Shown here: one piece after another, positions 8,088 through 16,514 of the stretch
Layout: each line of letters opens with the position of its first letter
Position numbering within the stretch: the stretch's first letter is position 1
DNA from: CAYQDR01 sp964416315
Lineage (GTDB): Bacteria > Methylomirabilota > Methylomirabilia > Rokubacteriales > DASRDR01
Assembly (NCBI GenBank): GCA_964416315.1
Contig: CAYQDR010000021.1
Span: 1 to 49,149, forward strand
Direction: 5' to 3'
Length of the DNA stretch: 49,149 bases
Position numbers and translations under genes: made by a program
The notes under the pieces: model-generated
What the model saw: only the letters and a program-made list of their open reading frames with translations
What the model was told of the DNA's origin: nothing
Databases searched by the model: none

Positions 8088-8311
8088 GCGCCAGCGAGCT
8101 CCACGCGTACCGGAGCCTGAAGGACCTCGCCCGCGAGGAGTTCATCCTCCCCGGCACGGCGGTGTGCGGGGGCTGCGGCGGGCTCGAGGTCCTGCGCCTC
8201 GCGGGGACAGGTGCACCGGTCCCGGCCGGCCCTCGAGGGCCAGGCGAAGCGCCCGGCTCACGTACGCAGGCAGCCGCGCAGGGTCGGTCGCGCAGCGGGC
8301 CCACTTGGTGA
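8084..8311 (+). pseudogene. Truncated porB (beta subunit)
   Basis: The frame starts GTG at 8084, overlapping the porA stop. For about 40 codons it follows a normal PorB start, including FILPGTAVCGGCGG with the first Cys pair of the Fe-S site. After LRLAG, at about 8205, the family similarity ends and an unrelated 35-residue tail runs to 8311. The tail is the antisense of a TPP-enzyme gene. The TPP-binding and catalytic portions are missing, so this copy cannot make a working beta subunit. The breakpoint may be a real deletion or an assembly join. Confidence 0.75.
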
Positions 8312-8681
8312 TCGGGCCGACCATGCCGACCTGGTCCACCTCCTGGAGCGCCCCGCGCTCGCGCAGCCCCGTCTCGTACTGGCCGCTGATCGCGAGGATG
8401 GGGCTCCCCTGCATCCAGGCCGTCGCGATCCCCGTCAGCGAGTTCGTGTGGCCGGGCCCGCCCGTCACCACGGAGACGCCCGGGGCGCCGGTGATGCGCG
8501 CCCAGGCGTCGGCCATGTGGGTGGCGCCTGACTCGTGGCGGGTGTCCACGATCGAGACGCCCTCGTCGAGGCAGGTGTTGAAGATCGGGTTCACGTGGTC
8601 GCCGCAGAGCCCGAAGAGGCGGTCGATCCCGTGCATCCGGAGCTTCCGCACGAGGAGGTGCGCCGCGCTGACCTTGCCCAT
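8205..8681 (-). pseudogene. Truncated acetolactate synthase-like TPP enzyme
   Basis: The N-terminal 158 or so residues of a TPP-dependent enzyme of the acetolactate synthase/oxalyl-CoA decarboxylase class. It has the catalytic Glu in DTRHESGATHMADAWAR, then GVSVVTGGPGHTNSLTGIATA and GSPILAISGQ. It stops in GRPGPVHL, the point where the middle domain normally begins, and the frame then continues for about 20 meaningless residues into porB antisense, ending at 8142. The middle and C-terminal (pyrophosphate-binding) domains are absent. The ATG at 8681 is preceded by GGAGGCTCCTCC. Substrate class cannot be settled from this piece. Confidence 0.75.
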
Positions 8682-8707
8682 GGAGGAGCCTCCTGTCCCG
8701 TTCCCGC

Positions 8708-8729
8708 CAGGGGTTAGGCCTGACCCCTG
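8708..8729 (-). terminator. Hairpin between aminotransferase and TPP-enzyme fragment
   Basis: CAGGGGT and ACCCCTG form a 7-base stem around an 8-base loop. It lies just after the stop of the minus-strand aminotransferase. There is no T-run, so termination strength is uncertain. Confidence 0.35.
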
Positions 8730-8742
8730 AAGGCCATCCCTG

Positions 8743-9648
8743 TCACGCCTGGGCCGCGAGCAACTCCTTGACCGGCGTCCCGAGCCAGCCGGCCTCGCGC
8801 GTCTCCCAGTAGAGGGTGCGCAGCCGTGTCGAGACGGGCCCCGGCCTGCCGGTCCCCAGCGGCCGGCCGTCCACCCGGCCGACGGGCATGATCCCGCCCG
8901 CGGTCGAGGAGAAGAACGCCTCGTCGGCCTGCCGGAGATCGTCGGGGACGAGGTCGGCCTCGCGGGCCGGGATCCCGATCTGCGCGGCGAGGTCGAAGAC
9001 GGTCCGCCGGGTGATCCCCTCGAGGACGTTCGAGCGCGGGGTCAGGAGCCCGCCCTCCTTGACGAGCCAGAGATTGAACCCCGGCCCCTCGGTGAGCCAA
9101 CCGGCCGGGGTGCAGAGGACGGCCGTGTCGGCCTCCCGGTCCAGCGCCTCGAAGAGCCCCCGCTCGAGGTCGAGCCAGTTGAAGTTCTTGACGCGCGGAT
9201 CGATGGCCTCGGCCGGCGTCCGCCGGGTCTCCGCGATGGCGACGTGGACCCCGCGCTCCTGCCGCTCCGGGCTGAAGATCCAGACGTAGGGGATCGCGTA
9301 GGCGACGAAGCGGTTGCGGCAGAGCCGGGGGTCCCGCTCGGCCAGGTCCGGGAAGCGCCCGCGCGTGACGATCATCTGGACGTAGGCGTCTTGGAGCCCC
9401 GCCCGGTGGACGCACTCGGCGAGGATCTGCTTGAGCCGGGGTGCCGGATGAGGGCAGGTGAGCCGCGCGGCGGCGCAGGAGGCGAGGAACCGGGCCACGT
9501 GGTCGTCGAGGCGGAAGAAGAGCCCCTTCCAGACCGACGTCGTGTCGTAGACCGCGTCGCCCCGCGTGAAGCCGGCGTCGAAGATCGAGATCTTCGCCTC
9601 GCCGGCAGGAACGTAGCTACCCTCGACGAAGGCGATGCCGTCCGCCAT
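8743..9648 (-). CDS. Class IV PLP-dependent aminotransferase
   Basis: A 301-residue fold-type IV aminotransferase. The PLP lysine is Lys154 in RVKNFNWLDL, and the phosphate-handling segment TEGPGFN follows with Glu188; the C-terminal STAGGIMPV loop is also present. The SIFDAGFTRGDAVYD start is typical of the branched-chain/D-amino acid/(R)-amine transaminase group. WLTEGPGFN with a short bulky active-site loop is more like the (R)-amine transaminase branch than classical IlvE, but substrate choice is not firm. A GGAGAGG ribosome site precedes the ATG. It is transcribed divergently from mqnD. Confidence 0.85.
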   Translation of the reverse strand: MADGIAFVEGSYVPAGEAKISIFDAGFTRGDAVYDTTSVWKGLFFRLDDHVARFLASCAAARLTCPHPAPRLKQILAECVHRAGLQDAYVQMIVTRGRFPDLAERDPRLCRNRFVAYAIPYVWIFSPERQERGVHVAIAETRRTPAEAIDPRVKNFNWLDLERGLFEALDREADTAVLCTPAGWLTEGPGFNLWLVKEGGLLTPRSNVLEGITRRTVFDLAAQIGIPAREADLVPDDLRQADEAFFSSTAGGIMPVGRVDGRPLGTGRPGPVSTRLRTLYWETREAGWLGTPVKELLAAQA

Positions 9649-9725
9649 TGCGCACCTCTCCGGGTTCCGCCATACTCGGGAACCGCAGCCGAGCGTACCA
9701 CGCCGCCGCGCGCGAAGGGAGCCGC

Positions 9726-10553
9726 ATGCGCACGATCCGGATCGGCCACAGCCCGGACGCCGACGATGCCTTCATGTTCTACGCCCTCACCCATGCCAAG
9801 GTGGAGATCCCGGGCGTCCGCATCGAGCACGTGCTCGAGGACATCGAGTCGCTGAACCACCGGGCCGCGACGGGGGAGCTCGACGTGACGGCGATCTCCT
9901 GCGCGACGTACCCGGCCGTTGCCGACCGCTACCGGATCATGGATCCCGGAGCGTCCATGGGGAAGGGCTACGGGCCGGTGGTGGTCGCGCGCCGTCGCTA
10001 TACCGAGCGGACGCTCCGCGGGAAGGCGATCGCGGTCCCGGGGTTCGGGACGACGGCATACCTGCTCCTGCGCCTGGCGCTCGGCGATCCGCCGGTGATC
10101 GTGGTCGCCTTCGACCAGATCCCGCGGGTCGTTCGGGAAGGGCAGGCGCACGCGGGCGTCCTGATCCACGAGGGGCAGATCACCTACCGGGCGATGGGCC
10201 TGGTCAAGGTGCTCGACCTCGGCGAGCGGTGGGAGAAGGAGACGGGCCTGCCGCTCCCCCTCGGGATCAACGTCACGCGGCGGGACCTCGGGGAGGAGCT
10301 GGCTCGCCGGTTGTCCGAGGCGTTACGCGCCTCGATCCGCTACGCCCACGCCCACGTGGACGAGGCGGTGGCCTACGCGATGCGCTACGGGCGGGGGATC
10401 GACGCGGAGACGTGCAAGCAATTCGTCCAGATGTACGTCAACGACTACACGGTGAGGCTCGGGGACGAGGGCCGCCGCGCCCTCGAGACGCTCTACCGGC
10501 GGGCGGTCGAGGCGGAGCTGCTCCCCGCGATGCCGCCGATCGACCCGCTGTAG
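9726..10553 (+). CDS. mqnD: 1,4-dihydroxy-6-naphthoate synthase
   Basis: A 275-residue protein of the MqnD family, which acts late in the futalosine route to menaquinone by converting cyclic dehypoxanthinyl futalosine to 1,4-dihydroxy-6-naphthoate. The start IRIGHSPDADDAFMFYAL matches the SPDxDD-type opening; the body is a two-lobed periplasmic-binding-like fold used as an enzyme, with GTTAYLLLRL and DQIP segments. ATG at 9726 has AAGGGAG upstream; an in-frame start at 9648 would overlap the divergent aminotransferase start. It points towards mqnC, and the other three mqn genes lie just downstream on the opposite strand. Confidence 0.88.
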   Translation: MRTIRIGHSPDADDAFMFYALTHAKVEIPGVRIEHVLEDIESLNHRAATGELDVTAISCATYPAVADRYRIMDPGASMGKGYGPVVVARRRYTERTLRGKAIAVPGFGTTAYLLLRLALGDPPVIVVAFDQIPRVVREGQAHAGVLIHEGQITYRAMGLVKVLDLGERWEKETGLPLPLGINVTRRDLGEELARRLSEALRASIRYAHAHVDEAVAYAMRYGRGIDAETCKQFVQMYVNDYTVRLGDEGRRALETLYRRAVEAELLPAMPPIDPL

Positions 10554-10581
10554 CGCCCGGCGACCTTCGCGCGGGCCTTGC

Positions 10582-11655
10582 TCAGTGGGGGCGGACGCGC
10601 TCGTAGAGCGTCGTCCGCTGGACCGGCTGGAAGCCGGCCTCGCGGATGAGGGTGGCGATCTCCTCGACGGTGATCGTGTTCACGTAGTCCGCTGCTCTGT
10701 GGACGTTCTCCTCGAAGAGCGTCCCGCCCCAGTCGTCGGCGCCGAAGTGGAGGGCGACCTGCCCCGCTCGCTTCCCTTCCGAGAACCACGACGCCTGGAT
10801 GTGAGGGACGTTGTCGAGATAGCAGCGGGCGAGCGCGATCATCCGGAGGTAGGCGTTCGGCCCGGCGTAATGCTTGATCCACTTCTCGAGCAGCGTATTG
10901 CCGGGCTTGAAGGACCACGGGATGAACGCCGTGAAGCCGCCGGTCTCGTCCTGGAGCCCACGGATCGCGTCCAGGTGGTCGAGCACGTCGTCCGGCTGCT
11001 CGACGTGGCCGTACATCATCGTCGCCGTCGAGCGGAAGCCGAGCCGGTGGGCCGCGCGGTGGACCTCGAGCCAGGCCTCGGGACCGCCCTTCTTCGGGCT
11101 GATCCGCTGGCGGACGCGCGTCGAGAGGATCTCGGCGCCACCGCCGGGGATCGTGCGCTGGCCGGCCTCCCAGAGGCGCCCGAGGACCTCCGGGACCGGC
11201 AGGCCGGAGACCTGGACCATCGTCTGGATCTCCGACGCGGTGAAGAAGTGCGGCAGGACGCCGGGGAAACGCCGGCGGGTCTCGCGGACCAGGTCGAGGT
11301 AGTACTCGAGCGGAAGCGCGGGGTTGTGGCCGCCCTGGAGGAGCACCGTCGTCGCGCCCCGCCCGACGGCTGGCTCGAGCTTGGCCATGACCTCCTCGAC
11401 CGTCAGCGTGTAGGCTTCGGGGTCGCCCGGCTTCCGGTAGAAGGCGCAGAACTGGCAGTCGGTGACACAGACGTTCGTGTAGTTCGGGTTGGTGTCGATG
11501 ACGAACGTGACGGCCGCGTCGGGGTGCAGCCGGTAGCGCACTGCCTGGGCGAGCTGGCCGAGCTCGAGGGGCGGCGCCTCGGCGAGGAGCCAGCGGCCCT
11601 CGTCGCGCGAGAGGCGCTCGCCGGCCTCGACCTTCTTCTCGATCCCCTCGAGCAT
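10582..11655 (-). CDS. mqnC: Cyclic dehypoxanthinyl futalosine synthase
   Basis: A 357-residue radical SAM enzyme that cyclises dehypoxanthine futalosine in menaquinone synthesis. The radical SAM cysteines are Cys63, Cys67 and Cys70 (CVTDCQFC), followed by LLQGGHNP, PHFFTASEI, and IPGGGAEIL, all family hallmarks. The ATG at 11655 overlaps the mqnA stop as TGATG; an in-frame GTG one codon earlier is possible. It is the last gene of an overlapping mqnE-mqnA-mqnC operon. Confidence 0.93.
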   Translation of the reverse strand: MLEGIEKKVEAGERLSRDEGRWLLAEAPPLELGQLAQAVRYRLHPDAAVTFVIDTNPNYTNVCVTDCQFCAFYRKPGDPEAYTLTVEEVMAKLEPAVGRGATTVLLQGGHNPALPLEYYLDLVRETRRRFPGVLPHFFTASEIQTMVQVSGLPVPEVLGRLWEAGQRTIPGGGAEILSTRVRQRISPKKGGPEAWLEVHRAAHRLGFRSTATMMYGHVEQPDDVLDHLDAIRGLQDETGGFTAFIPWSFKPGNTLLEKWIKHYAGPNAYLRMIALARCYLDNVPHIQASWFSEGKRAGQVALHFGADDWGGTLFEENVHRAADYVNTITVEEIATLIREAGFQPVQRTTLYERVRPH

Positions 11656-12410
11656 CACGGCTCCAGGAGCCCGAGGAGGCGGCGGAACTCGGCGATTGCC
11701 TTCTCCTCGTCGGGGCCGAGGCGGTAGGTGAAGGCGCGGAGGTAGGCGACCACCTCCGCGTCGGAGAGCCCCACGTCGCGACGGCCCCTAGCGATCGCGT
11801 CGAGGCTCCGGAGGCCGGTCTCGAGAGCCTCCCCGAGCGCCGCCGCCAGCTTTCGGCGGGCCTCGGGGCCGGCGTCGGTCCGGACGGCCCACGCGGCGAA
11901 GACGCACGGGAGCCCGGTCCATCCGGTCCACTCCTCCCCGAGGTCGACGCAGAGGCGGTGGGGCCAGTGCCCGCGGTGGGCGCGGAGGGCGGCGTCGCCG
12001 ATCAGGAGGGTCGCGTCGGCCGGCTCGTCGAGGGGGACCCAGGCACCCGGTTCCACCTCATCCCGGAAGGCGAGGAGCATCCGCAGCAACCTCACCGACG
12101 TGGAGGTCTCGCCGGTCACCGCGATGCGCGCCCCCCCGAGCTCCGCCATCGGCCGGCTCGAGAAGAGGAAGACGCTCTGCGCCGGCCCCCGGGAGGCGAT
12201 GCCGTAGGGGAGGAGGCTCAGGACGCCGCCCAGGCGGATGCAGTCGGCGAGGGCGAGGGGGCCGGCGTCGAGGCGCCCCGCGGCCACCGCCTCCCCGAGG
12301 GCCCGCGGCGGCAGGGCCTCGGCGAGGGGCCAGGGGAAGGCGTGGAAGTACGGCTCGACGTTGAGGTACGAGATGCGGCCGACGCGAAGAGGCGGGGAGG
12401 TCAGTTCCAA
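11655..12410 (-). CDS. mqnA: Chorismate dehydratase
   Basis: A 251-residue MqnA, which dehydrates chorismate to 3-[(1-carboxyvinyl)oxy]benzoate, the first futalosine step. It begins RVGRISYLNVEPYF, has DCIRLGG and LLPYGIASRGPAQSVFLFS, and ATLLIGDAALR near the C-terminus. No ATG or GTG is available at the right place. TTG at 12410 or CTG at 12404 would start the protein, both overlapping the mqnE stop, so translation is probably coupled; TTG is used here. The frame itself extends far upstream but is antisense-like shadow of mqnE there. Confidence 0.85.
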   Translation of the reverse strand: MELTSPPLRVGRISYLNVEPYFHAFPWPLAEALPPRALGEAVAAGRLDAGPLALADCIRLGGVLSLLPYGIASRGPAQSVFLFSSRPMAELGGARIAVTGETSTSVRLLRMLLAFRDEVEPGAWVPLDEPADATLLIGDAALRAHRGHWPHRLCVDLGEEWTGWTGLPCVFAAWAVRTDAGPEARRKLAAALGEALETGLRSLDAIARGRRDVGLSDAEVVAYLRAFTYRLGPDEEKAIAEFRRLLGLLEP

Positions 12411-13498
12411 ACCTGGAGAACGTTGTAGAGCGCGTCCCGCTCGACCGGCACCCTCCCCGCGTCGCGGATCATCCGGAGGATCCGCTCGCGGGTGAGGCCC
12501 ACCGGGCTCTCGGCCTTCGCGGCGTGCGCGATCCGCTCCTCGACAAGCGTGCCGTTGACGTCGTCGGCGCCGAAGTTCAGCGCGACGGAGGCCGTCTCCT
12601 CGCCGAGCATGACCCAGTAGGCCTCGACGTGGGGGAAGTTGTCGAGGACGAGCCGGGAGGTCGCCACCATCTTGAGCGACTCGACCGGCGGGGCCTCGCG
12701 GGGGACCAGCTTCGTGTCGCCTACCTGGTAGAGGAGCGGGATGAAGGTGAGGAACCCCGCCGCCTCGTCCTGGAGGGCGCGGAGGCGGAGCAGGTGCTCC
12801 ACCCGCTCCGGGTACGTCTCGACGTGGCCGTAGAGGATCGTCGCGTTCGACCGGATGCCGAGGCCGTGGGCGATCCGATGGATCTCGAGCCAGCGGTCGG
12901 CGCCCGCCTTGCCGGTGAAGTGGAGCTCTTTCTGGAGCCGCGTCGAGAAGACCTCCGCCCCGCCCCCCGGCATGGTGTGGAGGCCGGCCCCCTTCAGCCG
13001 GACCAGGGCCTCGCGCGGCTCGATCTTCCAGCGCCGCCAGAAGTAGTCGATCTCGGCCGCGGTGAAGCCCTTGACCTGGGCGAGCGGGCGCGCCCGTCGG
13101 ATCGACCGGACCAGGTCCTCGTAGTACTCGAATGGCCAGTCGGGGTGGTGCCCGCCGACGATGTGGACCTCCCGGACGTCCGGCTCGATCATCCGGACGA
13201 TCTCCTCGGCCGTGTGCTCGAAGGCGCCGGGCTCGCCCTTCTTCCGGGCGAAGTCGCAGAAGGAGCAGGACAGGACGCACACGTTCGTCGGGTTGATGTA
13301 CCGGTTGATGACGAAGTAGACCCAGTCCCCGGACTTCTTCTGCTTGACCCAGTCGGCCATCCGGCCGAGGGCCAGGAGGTCCGGGGTTTCGAGGCAGGCG
13401 AGCCCGTCGGCGGCGTCGAGCCGCTCGGCCGCGCGGACCTTCTCCCACACGCGCCGAAGCCGCCCGTCGCGTGCCCGGACGTCGTCGCCGTTCCGCAT
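12401..13498 (-). CDS. mqnE: Aminofutalosine synthase
   Basis: A 365-residue radical SAM enzyme that joins the mqnA product to the adenosyl group of SAM to give aminofutalosine. Radical SAM cysteines are Cys74, Cys78 and Cys81 (CVLSCSFC). VHIVGGHHPDWPFEYYE, KGFTAAEIDYF and MPGGGAEVFSTR are diagnostic and distinguish it from mqnC. ATG at 13498 is selected because the frame upstream is promoter DNA and not conserved. A promoter lies directly before this ATG. It heads the mqnE-mqnA-mqnC operon; mqnB is not in the window. Confidence 0.92.
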   Translation of the reverse strand: MRNGDDVRARDGRLRRVWEKVRAAERLDAADGLACLETPDLLALGRMADWVKQKKSGDWVYFVINRYINPTNVCVLSCSFCDFARKKGEPGAFEHTAEEIVRMIEPDVREVHIVGGHHPDWPFEYYEDLVRSIRRARPLAQVKGFTAAEIDYFWRRWKIEPREALVRLKGAGLHTMPGGGAEVFSTRLQKELHFTGKAGADRWLEIHRIAHGLGIRSNATILYGHVETYPERVEHLLRLRALQDEAAGFLTFIPLLYQVGDTKLVPREAPPVESLKMVATSRLVLDNFPHVEAYWVMLGEETASVALNFGADDVNGTLVEERIAHAAKAESPVGLTRERILRMIRDAGRVPVERDALYNVLQVWN

Positions 13499-13507
13499 GA
13501 CGGAGAC

Positions 13508-13536
13508 AGTGTATGTGGCGGCGGTCTCGACGTCAA
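13508..13536 (-). promoter_or_regulatory. mqnEAC promoter, near-leaderless
   Basis: On the minus strand TTGACG (13531-13536), 17 bases, then TACACT (13508-13513). Only nine bases separate the -10 from the mqnE ATG and none of them form a Shine-Dalgarno, so the transcript probably starts at or within a couple of bases of the start codon. Confidence 0.65.
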
Positions 13537-13564
13537 CGTTGGATGAGGCTTCCGCCGCGTGTGG

Positions 13565-13570
13565 TATAGT
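13565..13570 (+). promoter_or_regulatory. -10 element for the MaoC-uppS gene group
   Basis: TATAGT on the plus strand, 34 bases before the MaoC ATG. A weak TTGGAT lies 20 bases upstream, which is longer than optimal. Transcription would start near 13577, running opposite to the mqnE promoter in the same 105-base gap. Confidence 0.4.
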
Positions 13571-13604
13571 GCGGACGGTCGCCACGACGGCGCGTGGAGG
13601 CGTC

Positions 13605-14057
13605 ATGCCACAGTCCGACCGCCAGTACTTCGAGGACATCCGGATCGGCGACGAGTACCTCTCCCCCGGGCGCACGGTGACAGAGGCGGACATCGTCGCC
13701 TTCGCGGGCCTGTCCGGGGACTACAACGTCCTCCACACCGACGCCGAGTTCATGAAGAGCTCGATCTTCGGCGAGCGGATCGCCCACGGGCTCCTCGGGC
13801 TCGCGATCTCGTCGGGGCTGGGCACGCGGGCGCTGCCGCGGCCCTTCGCGACGCTCGCGTTCCTCGGGCTGCGCTGGCGGTTCAAGGCACCCATCAAGAT
13901 CGGCGACACGATCAAGGTGCGGATCCAGGTCACGGAGAAGCGCGAGACGTCGAAGCCGGACCGCGGGATCGTCGTCCTGCAGCGCTCGGTGCTGAACCAA
14001 CGCGGCGAGGTGGTCCAGGAGGGCGAGACCGACATCATGGTGGAGCGGCGGCGCTAG
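13605..14057 (+). CDS. MaoC-like hotdog dehydratase
   Basis: A 150-residue MaoC/R-specific enoyl-CoA hydratase-type protein. The hydratase motif is present: Asp39 and His44 in LSGDYNVLHTDAEF, followed by IFGERIAHGLLGLAI. It should add or remove water on an acyl-CoA or acyl-carrier substrate in the cytoplasm. ATG at 13605 has GGAGG nearby. It is followed on the same strand by a second, divergent MaoC-like gene and then by envelope genes. The real substrate is unknown. Confidence 0.85.
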   Translation: MPQSDRQYFEDIRIGDEYLSPGRTVTEADIVAFAGLSGDYNVLHTDAEFMKSSIFGERIAHGLLGLAISSGLGTRALPRPFATLAFLGLRWRFKAPIKIGDTIKVRIQVTEKRETSKPDRGIVVLQRSVLNQRGEVVQEGETDIMVERRR

Positions 14058-14107
14058 GAGTGTGTCCGCCTGGCAGCGGGCGCGGGGGCGGGTGACCCGA
14101 CCGGGGC

Positions 14108-14545
14108 GTGGAGCAGGTGCGGTACTTCGAGGACATCGAGATCGGCGCGTCCGTCGAGACGCCCGCACGGACAGTCACCGAGGCGGACATCGTCCGGTTC
14201 GCCGCGATCTGCGGACACCACGAGGCGCTGGATTTCGGTCGCGGCGACGAGGGGCTCCCGCCGGCGGCGCCGGACGCCCTCATCATGGTGCTCACCTCGG
14301 GCCTCGGATTCCGGGTCCCCGTGCCGCAGCCCCAGGTGCTCGCCTTCATGGTCATGGACTGGCGGTTCCTCGAACCGGTCCGGGTCGGCGACACGGTGCA
14401 CTGCCGGATGCGGATCACCGCGAAGCGGAAGCTCAAAGAAGGGGGCGTGCTGGTCGAGAAGCGCGAGGTCGTGAACCAGCGCGGCGAGGTGGTGCAGGAG
14501 GGCGAATACAAGCTCCTGGTCGCCCGCCGGCCCGGATCATCCTGA
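14108..14545 (+). CDS. MaoC-like hotdog protein lacking the catalytic pair
   Basis: A 145-residue paralogue of the preceding gene. The start (RYFEDIEIGASVETPARTVTE) and the end (VNQRGEVVQEGEYKLLVARR) align closely with it, so the pair likely arose by duplication. The catalytic stretch is changed: ICGHHEALDFGRG replaces the Asp-Asn...His hydratase motif. It may be a non-catalytic partner, by analogy with heterodimeric MaoC enzymes in which only one subunit carries the active site. GTG at 14108 is used; a second GTG at 14117 has a GGAG at better spacing. Confidence 0.75.
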   Translation: MEQVRYFEDIEIGASVETPARTVTEADIVRFAAICGHHEALDFGRGDEGLPPAAPDALIMVLTSGLGFRVPVPQPQVLAFMVMDWRFLEPVRVGDTVHCRMRITAKRKLKEGGVLVEKREVVNQRGEVVQEGEYKLLVARRPGSS

Positions 14546-14558
14546 GGACGCGACGGCC

Positions 14559-15341
14559 GTGAAGCGCGCGGTCCGCCTGCTCTACTACCTCTATGCGCGC
14601 CGGCTCGAGGCCGAGCTCCGCCGCCGCCCGATGCCGCAGCACGTCGGAATCATCCTCGACGGCAACCGCCGCTGGGCCCGCGCCCAGGGGCTGGCCGATC
14701 CCATCGAGGCCTACCGGATCGGCGCGGCGAAGCTGGACGAGGTCCTCGGCTGGTGCGCCGACCTCGGGATCCCGGCCGTGACGCTCTGGGTCTTCTCCAC
14801 CGAGAACCTCGCTCGCGCCCCGGAGGAGGTCCAGGGGCTCCTCTCGGTCATCGAGGCCAAGTTCGGCGCCATCGCCGAGGACCCCCACATCCACCGGCGA
14901 CGCGTGCGGGTCCGCGCGGTGGGGAAGCTTGAGCTCCTGCCCGACTCGACCCTCGCCGCCGTGCGGCGCGCCGAGCAGGCGACGGCCGAGTACGCGGACG
15001 TCGTCCTCACGTTCGCCATCGCGTACGGGGGCCGGCAGGAGATCGCCGATGCCGTTCGCCGGCTCATCGCCGACCGGGCGAAGCAGGGGGCCTCGATCGA
15101 GGAGATCGCCGAGAGCGTCACGCAGGAGGAGATCGGCCGGTACCTCTACGCCGCGGACCTGCCCGATCCCGAGCTGATCATCCGGACGTCGGGCGAGGTG
15201 CGGCTGTCCGGTTTCCTCCTCTGGCAGAGCGCCTACAGCGAGTTCTACTTCTGCGACGTCCACTGGCCGGCCTTCCGCAAGATCGACTTCCTCCGGGCCA
15301 TCCGGAGCTACCAGCAGCGGGATCGGCGTTTCGGGGCCTAG
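14559..15341 (+). CDS. uppS: Isoprenyl (cis-prenyl) transferase
   Basis: A 260-residue cis-prenyltransferase of the undecaprenyl diphosphate synthase family, making the long-chain polyprenyl carrier for cell-wall and glycan precursors from IPP. Catalytic Asp34 lies in HVGIILDGNRRWA; LWVFSTENLARAP follows, and the C-terminal RTSGEVRLSGFLLWQSAYSEF substrate-binding motif is intact. A hydrophobic N-terminal segment (residues 5-20) may anchor it at the membrane. Chain length cannot be fixed from sequence. Its stop overlaps a GTG of the next frame, and it sits among envelope genes. Confidence 0.9.
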   Translation: MKRAVRLLYYLYARRLEAELRRRPMPQHVGIILDGNRRWARAQGLADPIEAYRIGAAKLDEVLGWCADLGIPAVTLWVFSTENLARAPEEVQGLLSVIEAKFGAIAEDPHIHRRRVRVRAVGKLELLPDSTLAAVRRAEQATAEYADVVLTFAIAYGGRQEIADAVRRLIADRAKQGASIEEIAESVTQEEIGRYLYAADLPDPELIIRTSGEVRLSGFLLWQSAYSEFYFCDVHWPAFRKIDFLRAIRSYQQRDRRFGA

Positions 15342-15364
15342 TGACGACATCGCGACCTCGAGCC

Positions 15365-16483
15365 ATGCCCAGCGTCCTGATCCTGAGCGCGCCGTACGGC
15401 TCCGGCCACGACCGCGCCGCCGCCGCGCTCGCCCAGGCTTTGTCGGCGGAGGGCGCCGAGGTCGAGATCGCCGATCACTTCGAGCGCTTCGTCTCCCCCG
15501 CGTTCGCCCGGGCGTCGCACGCGCTGTTCCGGGCGCTGCTGCGCCACGCCCCGCGGCTGTGGGGTCTCGCCTACGCCATCTCCGCCCGCCTTCCCACCGA
15601 CTCCCCCGGGATGCTCGGGATGAATCGGCTCGGTGCCCGCGCGCTCGCGCGGTACCTGGAAGCGCGGCGCCCCGACGCGGTCGTCCACGTCCACCCGACG
15701 CCGGCTGGGGCGACGTCCTGGCTTCGCGGCCGGGGCGCCACGGGGGTCCCGCACGCGGTCGTGCTCACCGACTTCGTGGCGCACACCCAGTGGATCTACC
15801 CTCGCGTGGACCGCTACTTCGTGCCGGTGGACGAGGTGCGCGACGGCCTCGTCGCGCGCGGCGTCGCCCCCGACCGGGTCGTCACGAGCGGCGTGCCGAT
15901 CGATTCGGCCTTTGCACTGCCGGCGGATCGGGCGACGCTCCGGAGGGAGCTCGGGCTGGACCCGGAGGTCCCGGTGGTCCTCGTCATGGGGGGCGGACAC
16001 GGGTGGCTGGGGGGCATCGCCGGGGTGTGCGCCGTCCTGGCGCGCCTGCCCGTGCCGTTCCAGGTGGTGGCCGTCTGCGGCGCCGATGGCCGGTCGGCCG
16101 AGCTCCTGCGGGCGCGCTTCGCCGGCGACGCGCGCTTCCGGATCCTGGGATGGGTGCGGGAGATGCACCGGGTCATGGGGGCCGTGGATCTGATCGTGAC
16201 CAAGGCGGGCGCCCTGACCTGCGCCGAGGCGCTCGCGCTCGAGCGGCCGCTCGTCTTCTACCGCTCGCTGCCAGGTCAGGAGCGCGCCAACGAGCTCTGC
16301 CTCGAGCGCGCGGGAGCGGCCGTGTGCGTAAGCGACGCGCCGAGCCTCGTCGCCGGGCTGACGGCGCTGCTCCGGGAGCCCGCCCGCCGGGCGGAGCTCG
16401 CGGCGGCCGCGCGGCGGCTCCGCCGCCCCGACGCCGCACGGACCGTGGCGAAGGAGATGCTGGCCCTCGCCGGGAGCCGCTGA
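15365..16483 (+). CDS. MGDG synthase/UgtP-like GT28 glycosyltransferase
   Basis: A 372-residue GT-B glycosyltransferase related to monogalactosyl-/monoglucosyldiacylglycerol synthases. The N-terminal domain begins MPSVLILSAPYGSGHDRAAAA, the lipid-binding MGDG-synthase motif. The C-terminal domain has VLVMGGGHGWLGG, then ILGWVREMHRVMGAVDLIVTKAG and PLPGQERANE, the nucleotide-sugar site. It likely adds sugar to diacylglycerol at the inner leaflet. ATG at 15365 is preferred by homology; a GTG at 15341 overlaps the uppS stop and is the alternative. Confidence 0.82.
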   Translation: MPSVLILSAPYGSGHDRAAAALAQALSAEGAEVEIADHFERFVSPAFARASHALFRALLRHAPRLWGLAYAISARLPTDSPGMLGMNRLGARALARYLEARRPDAVVHVHPTPAGATSWLRGRGATGVPHAVVLTDFVAHTQWIYPRVDRYFVPVDEVRDGLVARGVAPDRVVTSGVPIDSAFALPADRATLRRELGLDPEVPVVLVMGGGHGWLGGIAGVCAVLARLPVPFQVVAVCGADGRSAELLRARFAGDARFRILGWVREMHRVMGAVDLIVTKAGALTCAEALALERPLVFYRSLPGQERANELCLERAGAAVCVSDAPSLVAGLTALLREPARRAELAAAARRLRRPDAARTVAKEMLALAGSR

Positions 16484-16514
16484 GCGGCCCGGTCCGACGC
16501 CGCGAGATTCCGGC

